Notes under the pieces: generated by a model | Told to the model about the DNA's origin: nothing | Seen by the model: only the letters and a program-made list of their open reading frames with translations | Database searches by the model: none | Assembly (NCBI GenBank): GCA_023407575.1 | Contig: JAEYLX010000067.1 | Location: 124,001 to 188,000 of the forward strand | Source of the DNA: Bacillota bacterium | GTDB taxonomy: Bacteria > Bacillota > Clostridia > Lachnospirales > Lachnospiraceae | Direction: 5' to 3' | DNA length: 64,000 nt | Position numbers and translations under genes: made by a program | Shown: one piece after another, positions 48,300 through 58,546 of the stretch | Layout: every line of letters starts with the position of its first letter | Numbering within the stretch: position 1 is the first letter of the stretch

Positions 48300-51200
48300 T
48301 TAAGTCAGGAAATCCAAAAGTGACATTTGATTTGACGCAGGTAAGTCTCCCAACAGACCCATCTTTGCCATTGAATCAACAACAGTGGAACTGACTTTAC
48401 AGCGTATTTTAAAATCATCTCTGGATAAGAAAGTACCTAATTTCGAAGCTTCCACGACCGCATCAGCTGCTTTTTCACCCAGACCATCAATGGTACTAAG
48501 AGAAGGCATTAATTTACCATCTATAATCTGAAAGTCTTGTGCTTTTGCAGTATAGATATCAATAGGCAAGAACTGAAAACCTCTTGCATACATTTCCTGT
48601 ACAATTCTCATATCCTTAAAGGTATCCTGTTCCTTCTTTGTTAAGATATTACTTCTTCTCTTGTAATCTGCAATATGTAATTCCAACTTCTCTCTTCCCA
48701 GACACATAAGCTCATAATTAAAGGCAGACGCTCTTATGGAGAAAAAGGCTGCATAATAAGCCAACGGGTAATAGACCTTAAAATAAGCAATACGGAAGGC
48801 CATCATAACATATGCTGCAGCATGTGCCTTGGGGAACATGTACTTAATTTGTTTACAGGACCAGATATACCAGTCCGGTACATTGGAAGCTAACATTGCT
48901 TCCTCCATATCGGGAGTTAATCCTTTTCCCTTACGAACACTCTCCATGATTTTAAAGGAGACCCCAGGTTCCACACCGGTAGCAATCAGATAAGTCATAA
49001 TATCATCCCTGGTACAGATTGCTGTAGCAAGGGTACAGGTACCACTCTGTATCAACGTCTGCGCATTGTTTAGCCATACGTCAGTACCGTGGGATAACCC
49101 GGAGATTCGAACCAAATCAGAAAAGGTCTTTGGCTTAGTATCCTTTACCATCTGCATTACGAAATCTGTTCCGAACTCTGGGATACCAAGACATCCAAGT
49201 TCACAACCATCCAAATCTTTCGGAGATATCTTAAGAGCGCTTAAATCATGAAACAAACTTAGTACATTTTGTTCATCCAGACTTATTTCTTTCGCATCGA
49301 TTCCGGTTAAATCCTCTAGTTTACGTATCATGGTCGGATCATCGTGACCGAGAATATCTAGCTTTAATAAATTATGGTCAATCGAATGGTAGTCAAAATG
49401 AGTAGTGATTGTGCTTGTGGTCATATCATTGGCAGGTCGTTGTACTGGAGTGAAGGAATAGATGTTTTCACCATGCGGCATTACAACAATACCACCAGGA
49501 TGCTGACCTGTGGTACGCCTTACTCCAACCAATCCCTGTACAATACGGTCGATCTCCACATTTCGCTTGTGAATTCCTCGTTCTTCATAGTAGTTCTTAA
49601 CGTATCCAAAGGCAGTCTTATCTGCCAATGTACCAATCGTTCCTGCTCGAAAGGTATGTCCCTTACCAAATAAAACCTCCGTATATTCATGTGCCTTACT
49701 TTGGTATTCACCTGAGAAATTAAGATCGATATCAGGTTCTTTATCTCCATAAAAGCCCAGGAAGGTTTCAAAGGGGATATCATGACCATCCTTATTCAGA
49801 GTTTCCCCACAGTTAGGACATACTCTGTCAGGCATGTCACAACCGGAGCTGCCTCCGTATTTTTTTACTTCCTCGGAATCAAAATCTGAAAAATGGCAGT
49901 GAGAACAAAAATAATGAGGCGCAAGCGGGTTAACCTCTGTGATACCAGCCATAGTCGCAACAAATGAGGAACCAACAGAACCTCTGGAACCAACCAGATA
50001 ACCATCCTCATTTGATTTCCACACCAGTTTCTGCGCAATAATATACATTACGGCAAAGCCATTATTAATAATTGATTTTAATTCATGCTCTAATCGGGCT
50101 TCCACTGGCCCTGGCAATGGCTCACCATACATGGAATGAGCCTTCTCATAGCAGATACTACGTAGGTTTTCTTCCGAGTTTGGTAAAACCGGAGGACATT
50201 TATCCGGACGCACCGGTGATATTTTCTCAATTCGACTTGAAATCAAATTAGGGTTTGTAATTACAACTTCTTCAGCCTTAGCTTTCCCAAGGTAGGCGAA
50301 CTCTTCCAGCATCTCTTCCGTTGTTCGATAATATAAGGCAGCCTGTTCATCCGCATCCTTAAAACCTTTTCCTGCTAAAATAATTCTACGATAAACCTCA
50401 TCCTCCGGATCAAGAAAATGTACGTCGCAGGTTGCCACCACAGGTTTATTATATTCTTCTCCTAGCGCAACAATCCTTCGATTTAAATCCATTAAATCTT
50501 CACGAGAATGAACATCATTTCCATCATTTCGAATTAAAAATTCATTATTGCAAATCGGCTGTATTTCAAGATAGTCATAAAAATTCATCAATCGATCGAT
50601 GGTTTCATGGGATTGGTTAGATTGTACCGCTCGAAATATCTCCCCAGCTTCACAAGCAGAACCAACAAGAATCCCTTCCCTGCATTCCATCAGCAGGCTT
50701 TTCGGAACCTTCGGCCGTTTATTATAGTATTCAATATGGGAAAGGGAAACCATTTTATAAAGATTAACTCTTCCAATGTCATTTTGCGCCAGAAAGATTG
50801 CATGCGTAGCTGGCAGTTTCCTGATTGCTTCTGCTGATAATCTCCCCAGCTTATCTATTTCATTCACTCTAAAAACCTCTTTGTCACGTAGCTTATCGCA
50901 CAATTTCATGAAGATTTCTGAGGTTGCCTTTGCATCATCAACAGCTCTATGGTGATTTTCTAACGAAACACCCAGAGCTTTTGCAACAATGTTTAACTTA
51001 TATCGGCTTAAATCTGGCAGCAAAATTCTTGCTAATCCAACTGTATCTATTACAGTAGAATCAAGTGTTAGTCCTTGTCGTTGGGCATTCTTAGATATAA
51101 ATCCAACGTCAAAGGAGGCGTTGTGTGCAACCAGCACACTATCACCACAGAACTCCAGGAACTTAGGCAGTACTTCCTCAATCTTTGGCGCACCTAGCAC

Positions 51201-52856
51201 CATATTATCATTAATTGAAGTTAGCTGTTCAATCTCATAGGGAATGGGGACCTCTGGATTAACAAAGGTGGAATAGGTGTCTGCCACCTGACCCTTCACA
51301 ACTTTTACTGCTCCAATTTCAATAATTTTATTTGTCGTTGCACTAAAACCAGTAGTTTCTATATCAAATACAACAAAGGTATCCTCCAGACTTTGCCCCT
51401 TGCCATTTGTCACTACTTCTTTTATATCATCCACCAAGTATGCTTCCATACCATAAATAATTTTGAACTCCTTGGCTCTTTTCTGTTCATTTTCATCCTT
51501 ATAATCCTTAGGATTTAATGCATGATTCGCCTCTGGAAAAGACTGAACCACACCATGATCGGTAATTGCAACTGCACTATGTCCCCACTGGAAGGCTCTC
51601 TTTACAAATTTCTTGACATCTACCACAGAGTCCATGTCACTCATCATGGTATGTGCATGAAGTTCAACTCTCTTAATTGGTGACATATCCATTCTTGAAG
51701 CCGTGAAATCGCTGATTGTCTTAATTCCTACCACTGATCCAATTAAAATATCTCTCTCATAGGTGTCCATCTGTGCAATTCCTTTTAGTAAATAAAAGCC
51801 ACCTGGTTTTAAGACAGAAGTAAGTTCTTCCATCTCAATGGTTTTAGCATATAGTTTTATCTTAATGGAATCAGTAAAATCCGTAATTATGAACGTAATA
51901 ATACTCTTGTCGTTTCCTATGTTTCTGGTTTCAGGCTTAATTAACTTTCCTCGAATTACAACTTCACCAATTTCCCCTAGGATGTCACAAATGGGCATGG
52001 AATTACCGTCAAAGTTTCTTCCATATATCACAGAAGGATCCGTTGGAAGCTTTCGATAGCCTCCCTTCGCCTTATCATAAACGCTTTTGCCAGGTGCAGC
52101 TCCTCGATTAGCCTCGAACTTTCCCGCAGTATCCTTGGAGGCTACAGAGGGTTTCGATACTTCTGCCTTTTGAACAGGTGATGCCTGCTGTTTACCGACT
52201 TGTTTTGAAGCTATCGATTGTAATCCCTCAGCTACTATGTTATCATCACTACTAGAACTACCCTCAAAGGACTGATCCGACAAAGCTTCTTCCTTCACCT
52301 TCATTTCTGTGAATGATAACATCTGTGCTTGATATTCCTTGGCATGATTTTTCTTTTTTCTATTCTCCTCATATTCAACCTGAACAGTCACCGTATAATC
52401 AAAGCGCTCCTGAAATATTGTCTGCAGATAATCCTTTAGCTTCATCATCCTTTCCTGAATCACACAACTTTCCAGGATTCGAATCCTCATGGTTAAATCT
52501 TCGATACTAACTTCTGCTGTAGAAAAAAGATGATAAGAAACCACACTGTCTTCTTTAATCTCTTCCAGAATACTATCTCTATACAAAGGATATAAATTTT
52601 CTAAATTATATTGTGCCGACAAGTCAAACTGCGGCTTTATTACCGCCTTATTATCTGTATGTAAAAAGAGTTGCCGATTAAGCAATTCTTCCATCCTTTT
52701 AATTTGAGTCCTAGTGATTAGACGATTACTTCTGATACAAATATATACATTCTTATTCTGTTTTGACGCCAGTACTTTTACTACATCTACATCACCAAAT
52801 AGATTCTTTAGCTCCTGATCCGTATTAAGTTGATCAAATGCTTCAAAAAATAGCAT
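48300..52856 (-). CDS. polC: DNA polymerase III alpha subunit, PolC type
   Basis: The 1518-residue replicative polymerase is longer than the B. subtilis enzyme (about 1437). Order: N-terminal domain; low-complexity linker (about 200-275); OB fold (EIGEVVIRGKL, about 290-380); PHP domain (HAHTMMSDMD about 400, AITDHG); inserted DEDDh 3'-5' exonuclease (VVFDIETTG about 495, VAHNASFDVGF); Zn cluster (CSHCHFSDF, CPNCGE about 985-1020); polymerase acidic motif DIDLNFSG about 1040; helix-hairpin-helix end. It is the essential leading-strand enzyme of low-GC Gram-positives. Confidence 0.98.
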   Translation of the reverse strand: MLFFEAFDQLNTDQELKNLFGDVDVVKVLASKQNKNVYICIRSNRLITRTQIKRMEELLNRQLFLHTDNKAVIKPQFDLSAQYNLENLYPLYRDSILEEIKEDSVVSYHLFSTAEVSIEDLTMRIRILESCVIQERMMKLKDYLQTIFQERFDYTVTVQVEYEENRKKKNHAKEYQAQMLSFTEMKVKEEALSDQSFEGSSSSDDNIVAEGLQSIASKQVGKQQASPVQKAEVSKPSVASKDTAGKFEANRGAAPGKSVYDKAKGGYRKLPTDPSVIYGRNFDGNSMPICDILGEIGEVVIRGKLIKPETRNIGNDKSIITFIITDFTDSIKIKLYAKTIEMEELTSVLKPGGFYLLKGIAQMDTYERDILIGSVVGIKTISDFTASRMDMSPIKRVELHAHTMMSDMDSVVDVKKFVKRAFQWGHSAVAITDHGVVQSFPEANHALNPKDYKDENEQKRAKEFKIIYGMEAYLVDDIKEVVTNGKGQSLEDTFVVFDIETTGFSATTNKIIEIGAVKVVKGQVADTYSTFVNPEVPIPYEIEQLTSINDNMVLGAPKIEEVLPKFLEFCGDSVLVAHNASFDVGFISKNAQRQGLTLDSTVIDTVGLARILLPDLSRYKLNIVAKALGVSLENHHRAVDDAKATSEIFMKLCDKLRDKEVFRVNEIDKLGRLSAEAIRKLPATHAIFLAQNDIGRVNLYKMVSLSHIEYYNKRPKVPKSLLMECREGILVGSACEAGEIFRAVQSNQSHETIDRLMNFYDYLEIQPICNNEFLIRNDGNDVHSREDLMDLNRRIVALGEEYNKPVVATCDVHFLDPEDEVYRRIILAGKGFKDADEQAALYYRTTEEMLEEFAYLGKAKAEEVVITNPNLISSRIEKISPVRPDKCPPVLPNSEENLRSICYEKAHSMYGEPLPGPVEARLEHELKSIINNGFAVMYIIAQKLVWKSNEDGYLVGSRGSVGSSFVATMAGITEVNPLAPHYFCSHCHFSDFDSEEVKKYGGSSGCDMPDRVCPNCGETLNKDGHDIPFETFLGFYGDKEPDIDLNFSGEYQSKAHEYTEVLFGKGHTFRAGTIGTLADKTAFGYVKNYYEERGIHKRNVEIDRIVQGLVGVRRTTGQHPGGIVVMPHGENIYSFTPVQRPANDMTTSTITTHFDYHSIDHNLLKLDILGHDDPTMIRKLEDLTGIDAKEISLDEQNVLSLFHDLSALKISPKDLDGCELGCLGIPEFGTDFVMQMVKDTKPKTFSDLVRISGLSHGTDVWLNNAQTLIQSGTCTLATAICTRDDIMTYLIATGVEPGVSFKIMESVRKGKGLTPDMEEAMLASNVPDWYIWSCKQIKYMFPKAHAAAYVMMAFRIAYFKVYYPLAYYAAFFSIRASAFNYELMCLGREKLELHIADYKRRSNILTKKEQDTFKDMRIVQEMYARGFQFLPIDIYTAKAQDFQIIDGKLMPSLSTIDGLGEKAADAVVEASKLGTFLSRDDFKIRCKVSSTVVDSMAKMGLLGDLPASNQMSLLDFLT

Positions 52857-52886
52857 TGTCTATTCTCCCTTCAAATCGGTACCATT

Positions 52887-53942
52887 CTACTTATTCCAGT
52901 TGATTAGTTCCTCTCTAAGTACATTTAATAATTGATCCTCCGGTACTTTTCGAACAATCTCGCCCTTTTTCATAAGTAAACCTTCACCTTTGCCTCCTGC
53001 GATACCGATATCAGCTTCTCTGGCTTCTCCTGGACCATTTACAGCACAACCCATTACAGCAACTTTGATATCAAGATCAAAACCAGCCACCATTTCTTCC
53101 ACCTCTGTAGCCAACTGAATTAAATCAATATTTGTTCTTCCGCAGGTTGGGCAGGATACTAACTCTATTCCACCTTTTCGAAGACCTAATGTCTTAAGTA
53201 CTATCTTTGCAGACTTAATCTCTTCCACCGGATCACCTGTTAAGGAAACTCGAATGGTGTCACCAATTCCCTGATAAAGTATCACACCTAATCCAAGTGC
53301 AGACTTGATATTACCTGCATGTACTGTACCTGACTCTGTAATTCCAACATGTAACGGATAGTATGTTTTACTGGCAATTAACTCATGTGCTCTGATGCAC
53401 ATCATTACATCCGAGGACTTAATACTGATTACCAACTGATCATAATCCATGTCCTCGATACGCTTCACTTTATCTAAAGCACTTTCCACCAATCCCTCTG
53501 CTGTTACATGACCATATTTTGCAATAATATCTTTTTCAAGAGAACCACTGTTAACACCAACTCTGATTGGGATGCTTCGCTCCTTCGCTACACTTACCAC
53601 CGCTCTAAGCTTCTCTTCATTCCCTATATTTCCTGGATTGATTCTAATTTTATCAGCACCATTCTCCATGGCAGCAATAGCAAGTCGATAATCAAAATGG
53701 ATATCTGCTACTAAGGGAATTGATATATTTTTCTTTATTTCAGCAAATGCACTGGCAGCTTCCATGGTAGGAACCGTGCAACGGACAATTTCACATCCTG
53801 CTGCTGTCAACCTGTGTATCTGTTCAATGGTTGCTTTTACATCTTCTGTCTTTGTATTTGTCATTGACTGAATTAGAACTGGATTACCTCCGCCAATCAC
53901 TCTATCTCCAATTTGAATAACCTTTGTATTATTACGGTACAT
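52887..53942 (-). CDS. ispG: 4-hydroxy-3-methylbut-2-enyl diphosphate synthase
   Basis: The 351-residue MEP-pathway enzyme converts MEcPP to HMBPP using a [4Fe-4S] cluster. Cluster ligands are in SCPTCGRT (about residue 265) and MGCAVNGPGE (about 300). A TIM-barrel start (IQSMTNTKTEDV, ADIHFDYRLA) is normal. AAGGGTGATATT precedes the ATG. It lies between rseP and polC in the conserved cluster; its leader holds a 14-bp tandem repeat. Confidence 0.98.
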   Translation of the reverse strand: MYRNNTKVIQIGDRVIGGGNPVLIQSMTNTKTEDVKATIEQIHRLTAAGCEIVRCTVPTMEAASAFAEIKKNISIPLVADIHFDYRLAIAAMENGADKIRINPGNIGNEEKLRAVVSVAKERSIPIRVGVNSGSLEKDIIAKYGHVTAEGLVESALDKVKRIEDMDYDQLVISIKSSDVMMCIRAHELIASKTYYPLHVGITESGTVHAGNIKSALGLGVILYQGIGDTIRVSLTGDPVEEIKSAKIVLKTLGLRKGGIELVSCPTCGRTNIDLIQLATEVEEMVAGFDLDIKVAVMGCAVNGPGEAREADIGIAGGKGEGLLMKKGEIVRKVPEDQLLNVLREELINWNK

Positions 53943-53964
53943 AATATCACCCTTTCTTGCATTC

Positions 53965-54146
53965 TTTGAACCTCTTTATCCGAACATCCTTATTCGAGTA
54001 TCCTTATTCGAGCTTCTTTATTTGAGTATCTTTATTTGAGTATCTTTATTTGAGTATCTTTATTTGAGTATCTTTATTTGAGTATCTTTATTTGAGTATC
54101 TTTATTTGAGTATCTTTATTTGAGTATCTTTATTTGAGTATCTTTA
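53965..54146. repeat. 14-bp minisatellite, 13 copies, upstream of ispG
   Basis: Thirteen uninterrupted 14-bp units fill exactly 182 bp. The nine at 54021-54146 are identical (TTTGAGTATCTTTA); the four nearest ispG (53965-54020) have diverged. The block lies in the transcribed rseP-ispG gap (53943-54365), starting 23 nt upstream of the ispG ATG, and contains no ORF. Confidence 0.95.
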
Positions 54147-54227
54147 TTGTAACCCTTTGGCTTTCATTTGTAAATGCGATAAAACTATGGAACAGATGCG
54201 TTGTTTTACTTTTACCTTTGCGTAATT

Positions 54228-54361
54228 AGAAAGGTTATGACCTGCTCTGGTCAAAGCCAAAAGCAAGATCATAACCTTTCTTTTAAATATGCATTATCTC
54301 ATAAGCAAAAACATGTTTATGATCTTGTTGCTCCAATCGGTATTTGCAAGCAAGCTTGCAA
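54228..54361 (-). promoter_or_regulatory. Overlapping hairpins in the rseP-ispG gap
   Basis: AGAAAGGTTATGA (54228-54240) pairs with TCATAACCTTTCT (54269-54281). An alternative stem joins AGCAAGATCATAA (54262-54274) with TTATGATCTTGTTGCT (54317-54332); the two share bases 54269-54274. A third palindrome, TTGCAAGC-AA-GCTTGCAA, is at 54344-54361. No strong T run follows any of them. Confidence 0.5.
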
Positions 54362-54365
54362 TATA

Positions 54366-55667
54366 TCATCGAATAAAGATATTCTTGATATCATTAAATA
54401 GTACAAACACCATGAGCATCATTAGGAGTACCATACCCACCATATGCACCATTGCCTCTTTTTCTTTTTCCACTGGCTTTCTTCTTACTGCCTCGATTAG
54501 TAGGAACACCAATCTGCCACCATCAAGTGCAGGTATGGGAAGTAGATTCATAACACCTAGATTTGCACTAATTAAAATACTAAACTGCACTAAAGATAAT
54601 AACGTAACACGAATTCCATAGTCCTTAGATTCAGTTACAATGTCTCCAACATAATTAACAATTCCCACTGGTCCTGCAATTTCTTTCACACTTACGCGAC
54701 CAGTAACCAGATAGAATACACTTTTTAATGTATTAACTATATTCTGCTTTACTTGATAAAAACTATATTCAATCACTTCAAGCGCAGATACTTTCCCATA
54801 TGTCAAATTGTATTCCAGACCAATCATATAGCTACTTTTATCAAACTTTGGAGTTACCGTAGCTTGAATAGGATTATTCACATCACCATCTCTTACATAT
54901 GTTAAAGATAATGGTTTATCCTCCAATGGATTTGATTCTAAATAACTGGAGAGCTCTGCCCCAGTGGTAATTTCTATATCGTTAATCTTAACAATTACAT
55001 CTCCTACTTCAAGTCCCGCCTGCGCCACAGGGTAATCTGTTGATAATCCAACAATCTTTGCAGGGTCACCACTTGGATAAAAATTACATCCAAGCAAATA
55101 ATAATCCTTTAATACTGGAGTAATATTTACCGTCTGCTCCTCGCCATCCCTTACAAATGTGATTGGTACTGCTTCCTTGGAATAAGGTTTGAAGTAAAGA
55201 TTATACATGATATCACTACCAAAATGTACAGCGGAACCATTCATTTTAGTTATTACATCTCCTTCTTGTAGAATTCCATCTACCGGTGAACCCTTAACCG
55301 TGTGCTCTACAAAAGGCTTATCAACACCGACATTTCCTAAATAAATCAAGGAAAGAACAAAAGCAAAGATAAAGTTAAAAAATGCACCAGCGAAAATAAC
55401 AGAGAACCTGGCCCATACTCCTTTCTTATGAAATGCTCCCTCATCATCAACGGTCTCATCTTCTCCAAGCATCATACAAGACCCACCAAAAGGCAGTATT
55501 TTAAGAGAATATCTGGTTCCCTTATATACATAACTCGCTATTCTTGGTCCCATACCGATTGAAAATTCCGTTACGGTTATGCCATTCTTCTTTGCTAATA
55601 AAAAATGTCCTAATTCGTGGATGGTAACTATTACACCTAATATTAATATCGCTACGATTATATTCAT
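54366..55667 (-). CDS. rseP: RIP metalloprotease RseP (site-2 protease)
   Basis: The 433-residue membrane protease has the HExxH motif in IHELGHFLLAKK (about residues 16-27), a PDZ-like central region (GDVIVKINDIEITTG, YPVAQAGLEVGD) and the second Zn-site motif LLPIPALDGGRL near 385. Four hydrophobic segments fit the family. It cleaves regulatory or signal-peptide remnants within the membrane. It lies between dxr and ispG. Confidence 0.96.
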   Translation of the reverse strand: MNIIVAILILGVIVTIHELGHFLLAKKNGITVTEFSIGMGPRIASYVYKGTRYSLKILPFGGSCMMLGEDETVDDEGAFHKKGVWARFSVIFAGAFFNFIFAFVLSLIYLGNVGVDKPFVEHTVKGSPVDGILQEGDVITKMNGSAVHFGSDIMYNLYFKPYSKEAVPITFVRDGEEQTVNITPVLKDYYLLGCNFYPSGDPAKIVGLSTDYPVAQAGLEVGDVIVKINDIEITTGAELSSYLESNPLEDKPLSLTYVRDGDVNNPIQATVTPKFDKSSYMIGLEYNLTYGKVSALEVIEYSFYQVKQNIVNTLKSVFYLVTGRVSVKEIAGPVGIVNYVGDIVTESKDYGIRVTLLSLVQFSILISANLGVMNLLPIPALDGGRLVFLLIEAVRRKPVEKEKEAMVHMVGMVLLMMLMVFVLFNDIKNIFIR

Positions 55668-55708
55668 TCATTATCCTTTCTTATCCTCTGCGGGTAATTA
55701 TCTTACTT

Positions 55709-56860
55709 TCAGAGTTTAGTATAGCTCTTTATAAAATCATATGTTTGTTGTTCCGTATTCAGAATTTCTTCCAGCGATGGACATTCCATCAATTGATGAT
55801 TGTTCATTGCCTCTTTAATTAATGTTGGAATCATTAAAAATTCAATTTCTTCTCTTAGAAATGCAGCAACTGCCCATTCATTGGCGGCATTATATACCGT
55901 TGGCATACTTCCACCAATTCGACCGGCTTCAAAGGCAAGTTTTAGTCCCTCAAAGGTACTAAAATCAGGTTCTTCAAAGTTCAGTTGTTTTAACTTATAA
56001 AAATCAACTCGATTATCCTGCATTGGCATACGCTCCGGATAAAACAGTGCATATTGAATTGGAAGTTTCATATCCGGCACACCAAGCTGAGCTATTACAC
56101 TGCCATCCACATATTCAACCATGGAATGTATAATGCTCTGTGGATGTACCACCACCTGAATATCATCAATATTCACATCAAACAACCAGGCTGCTTCCAT
56201 TACTTCAAGTCCTTTGTTAACCATGGTCGCAGAGTCTATTGTTATTTTCTGCCCCATTGTCCAGTTTGGATGCTTTAGCGCGTCCTTGGGTGTTTTATTC
56301 TCTAGCTCTGCCTTTGTTTTCCCCCGAAACGGACCACCTGAAGCAGTTAATATTATTTTTTGTACCTTTTTTTTATTCTCTCCATTCATTGACTGGAATA
56401 TTGCAGAATGTTCACTATCCACCGGATAAAGTGAAACATTTTTTTCTTTTATCAGAGGCATAATAAGATGACCTGCTGTAACTAGTGTTTCTTTATTGGC
56501 TAAGGCTATGTCTTTTCCTGCTTTAATTGCTTCAATAGTTGGTCTTATTCCAATCATTCCCACCATGGCAGTTACAACAAGTTCTGTTTCCGCATATACT
56601 GCACATTCAATTAAACCTTCCATACCAGAAAGTACCTGGACTGGTATATCTTTCACCCTTTCCTTTAGTTGTTCTGCCTTTACCACCTCTGAAACACAGA
56701 CTAACTTTGGCATAAACTCTCTGATTTGCTTTTCCAGTAATTCGATATTACTTCCGGCACTAAGTACTGTAACCTTTAGTTGATCTCTATGTTCTCGTAC
56801 AATCTCTAAGGTCTGGGTTCCAATGGAGCCTGTTGACCCTAATACTGCAATTTGCTTCAT
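55709..56860 (-). CDS. dxr: 1-deoxy-D-xylulose 5-phosphate reductoisomerase
   Basis: The 383-residue MEP-pathway enzyme makes MEP from DXP with NADPH. The Rossmann motif is VLGSTGSIGTQTL at 6-18; later motifs are LANKETLV, PVDSEHSAIFQ and TASGGPFRG, NWTMGQKITIDSATMVNKGLE. Start 56860 follows GGAGG; an upstream ATG at 56881 does not fit. It supplies precursors also used by ispG in the same cluster. Confidence 0.98.
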   Translation of the reverse strand: MKQIAVLGSTGSIGTQTLEIVREHRDQLKVTVLSAGSNIELLEKQIREFMPKLVCVSEVVKAEQLKERVKDIPVQVLSGMEGLIECAVYAETELVVTAMVGMIGIRPTIEAIKAGKDIALANKETLVTAGHLIMPLIKEKNVSLYPVDSEHSAIFQSMNGENKKKVQKIILTASGGPFRGKTKAELENKTPKDALKHPNWTMGQKITIDSATMVNKGLEVMEAAWLFDVNIDDIQVVVHPQSIIHSMVEYVDGSVIAQLGVPDMKLPIQYALFYPERMPMQDNRVDFYKLKQLNFEEPDFSTFEGLKLAFEAGRIGGSMPTVYNAANEWAVAAFLREEIEFLMIPTLIKEAMNNHQLMECPSLEEILNTEQQTYDFIKSYTKL

Positions 56861-56873
56861 CTTTAGCCTCCAT

Positions 56874-57677
56874 TTACCCACGTAATAAGACTGTTAAATA
56901 GTATACGATGGGTGCAGTAAATATTATGCTGTCAAAACGATCCAAAATACCACCATGCCCTGGAATCAATTTACCATAATCTTTAATTTCATGATTTCTC
57001 TTTATTGCAGAGGCAGCCAAGTCGCCAATTTGGGATATAATACTTGAAACAGCACCTATCACTGCAAATGCTAAAATTGGATTAGATACTTCCGTAATAT
57101 AATCTTTTGCAATAAGTGCATAGATTGCGCCGATAGCAGCCGCTCCAACCACGCCGCCGATACATCCTTCAAGGGATTTTTTTGGGCTTAATACTGGAGC
57201 AATTTTATGTTTACCAAACAGCACGCCTACACAATAAGCGCAGGTATCGGATCCCCAAGCTCCAATAAATATCAACCATACAATTAATGCTCCGTCCTCA
57301 AGTATTCGAACCTGATAGATATAGGAAAGCATGATACCAACATAGAACAATCCAAGAAACGGAACCGCTATTTGCTCTGTAGAATACTTAGGAAAAGCAA
57401 ATACATAGTTTGCCATTAACAGCATTAAATAAACAATAAATAACATTAACTGAAACTGCTCTAATTTAAAATATAATAACAGATAGAATGCAATGGTACA
57501 AAGATATGCCAATACACCAGGAAGTTCTTTATTTACTTTTACAATTCTACTTAATTCCATTGTACCAATTAGAGATATAACTAATAAGGTGGCAAATAAG
57601 ATATTTCCACCTAAGACGATAACTCCAATTGCGATTGCTAATAAAATAATACCACTGATTAATCTAGTTCGAAACAT
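56874..57677 (-). CDS. cdsA: Phosphatidate cytidylyltransferase
   Basis: The 267-residue integral membrane enzyme makes CDP-diacylglycerol. The signature SDTCAYCVGVLFGKHKIAPVLSPKKSLEGCIGG lies near 165-200, with KDYGKLIPGHGGILDRFDSI near the end. Eight or so membrane segments. Start 57677 is fixed by GGAGGGG. Confidence 0.96.
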   Translation of the reverse strand: MFRTRLISGIILLAIAIGVIVLGGNILFATLLVISLIGTMELSRIVKVNKELPGVLAYLCTIAFYLLLYFKLEQFQLMLFIVYLMLLMANYVFAFPKYSTEQIAVPFLGLFYVGIMLSYIYQVRILEDGALIVWLIFIGAWGSDTCAYCVGVLFGKHKIAPVLSPKKSLEGCIGGVVGAAAIGAIYALIAKDYITEVSNPILAFAVIGAVSSIISQIGDLAASAIKRNHEIKDYGKLIPGHGGILDRFDSIIFTAPIVYYLTVLLRG

Positions 57678-57696
57678 ATTCCCCTCCATTGATGAA

Positions 57697-58413
57697 CTAT
57701 AATACAGCTCCGTATTTTCTTGTCCTACTACTGTAATATTCAAATGCTTTTATAAGTTCTTTTTCATCAAAATCCGGCCATAGAACATCTGTAAAATAAA
57801 ATTCGGTATACGCCAGTTGCCATAATAAAAAGTTAGATAAACGTTGTTCTCCACTGGTACGGATTAATAAATCAGGATCCGGTATTTCTCTGGTATCTAA
57901 GTACTGTTCAAATGCTGTTTCATCTATTTGATCTATCTCAGTTTTATTCATTTTAACATCAGCTGCAAGATGTTTAACTGCTCGCAACATCTCATCCCTG
58001 CTGCCATAATTAATTGCAACCTGGAACTTTAAGCCTGTATTATTCTTGGACGCTTCTTCCAATTTAACAATACTTTCATTAATTTCTTTGGAAAGCTTTG
58101 ATCTGTCTCCAAGAACTCGAATGCACATATTATTCTTTGTACTAGTCTTTATACTGGTGTCCAGATAGGTATGAAGTAATTTCATTAATGCGTCTACTTC
58201 CTCTTTCGGTCTTTTCCAGTTTTCAGTTGAAAAGGCGTAGACCGTAAGATATTCCACTCCCATTTTATATGCCTTCTCGCATATTTTTTCTACATTTTTA
58301 CTTCCTTGGGTATGACCATAATTTCTGGGCATCAGCTTCTTTTTCGCCCATCTACCGTTGCCATCCAATATGATAGCTACATGTTTCGGTATCATCAGTT
58401 CCTGTTCTTGCAT
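57697..58413 (-). CDS. uppS: Undecaprenyl diphosphate synthase (Z-type)
   Basis: The 238-residue enzyme has HVAIILDGNGRWAKKK near residue 10 (catalytic Asp), YAFSTENWKRP and the C-terminal DLLIRTSGEQRLSNFLLWQLAYTEFYF. The start is put at 58413 (GGGAG upstream), not at 58479, because the longer frame runs into a hairpin. It makes the C55 lipid carrier for cell-wall synthesis. Confidence 0.97.
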   Translation of the reverse strand: MQEQELMIPKHVAIILDGNGRWAKKKLMPRNYGHTQGSKNVEKICEKAYKMGVEYLTVYAFSTENWKRPKEEVDALMKLLHTYLDTSIKTSTKNNMCIRVLGDRSKLSKEINESIVKLEEASKNNTGLKFQVAINYGSRDEMLRAVKHLAADVKMNKTEIDQIDETAFEQYLDTREIPDPDLLIRTSGEQRLSNFLLWQLAYTEFYFTDVLWPDFDEKELIKAFEYYSSRTRKYGAVL

Positions 58414-58467
58414 GAGGGTTCTCCCATCCGACCAATAAAATAACATTGGTCTTACCATTTCAAGACA

Positions 58468-58536
58468 AGGGTGTTTCAAAGGGTATTTCTATTCCTTTCC
58501 TAAGAAGGTAATGAAGCATCCCTTTGAACACACCCT
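58468..58536 (-). promoter_or_regulatory. Hairpin between frr and uppS
   Basis: AGGGTGTTTCAAAGGG and CCCTTTGAACACACCCT form a long stem with a 2-nt bulge and a loop of about 36 nt. No T run follows on the minus strand, so it is more likely an mRNA processing or stability element than a terminator. Confidence 0.5.
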
Positions 58537-58546
58537 ATTTGAATAA

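Noticed and set aside
53965..54146. CRISPR array
   Set aside because: Units are contiguous 14-mers with no spacers and no cas genes nearby.
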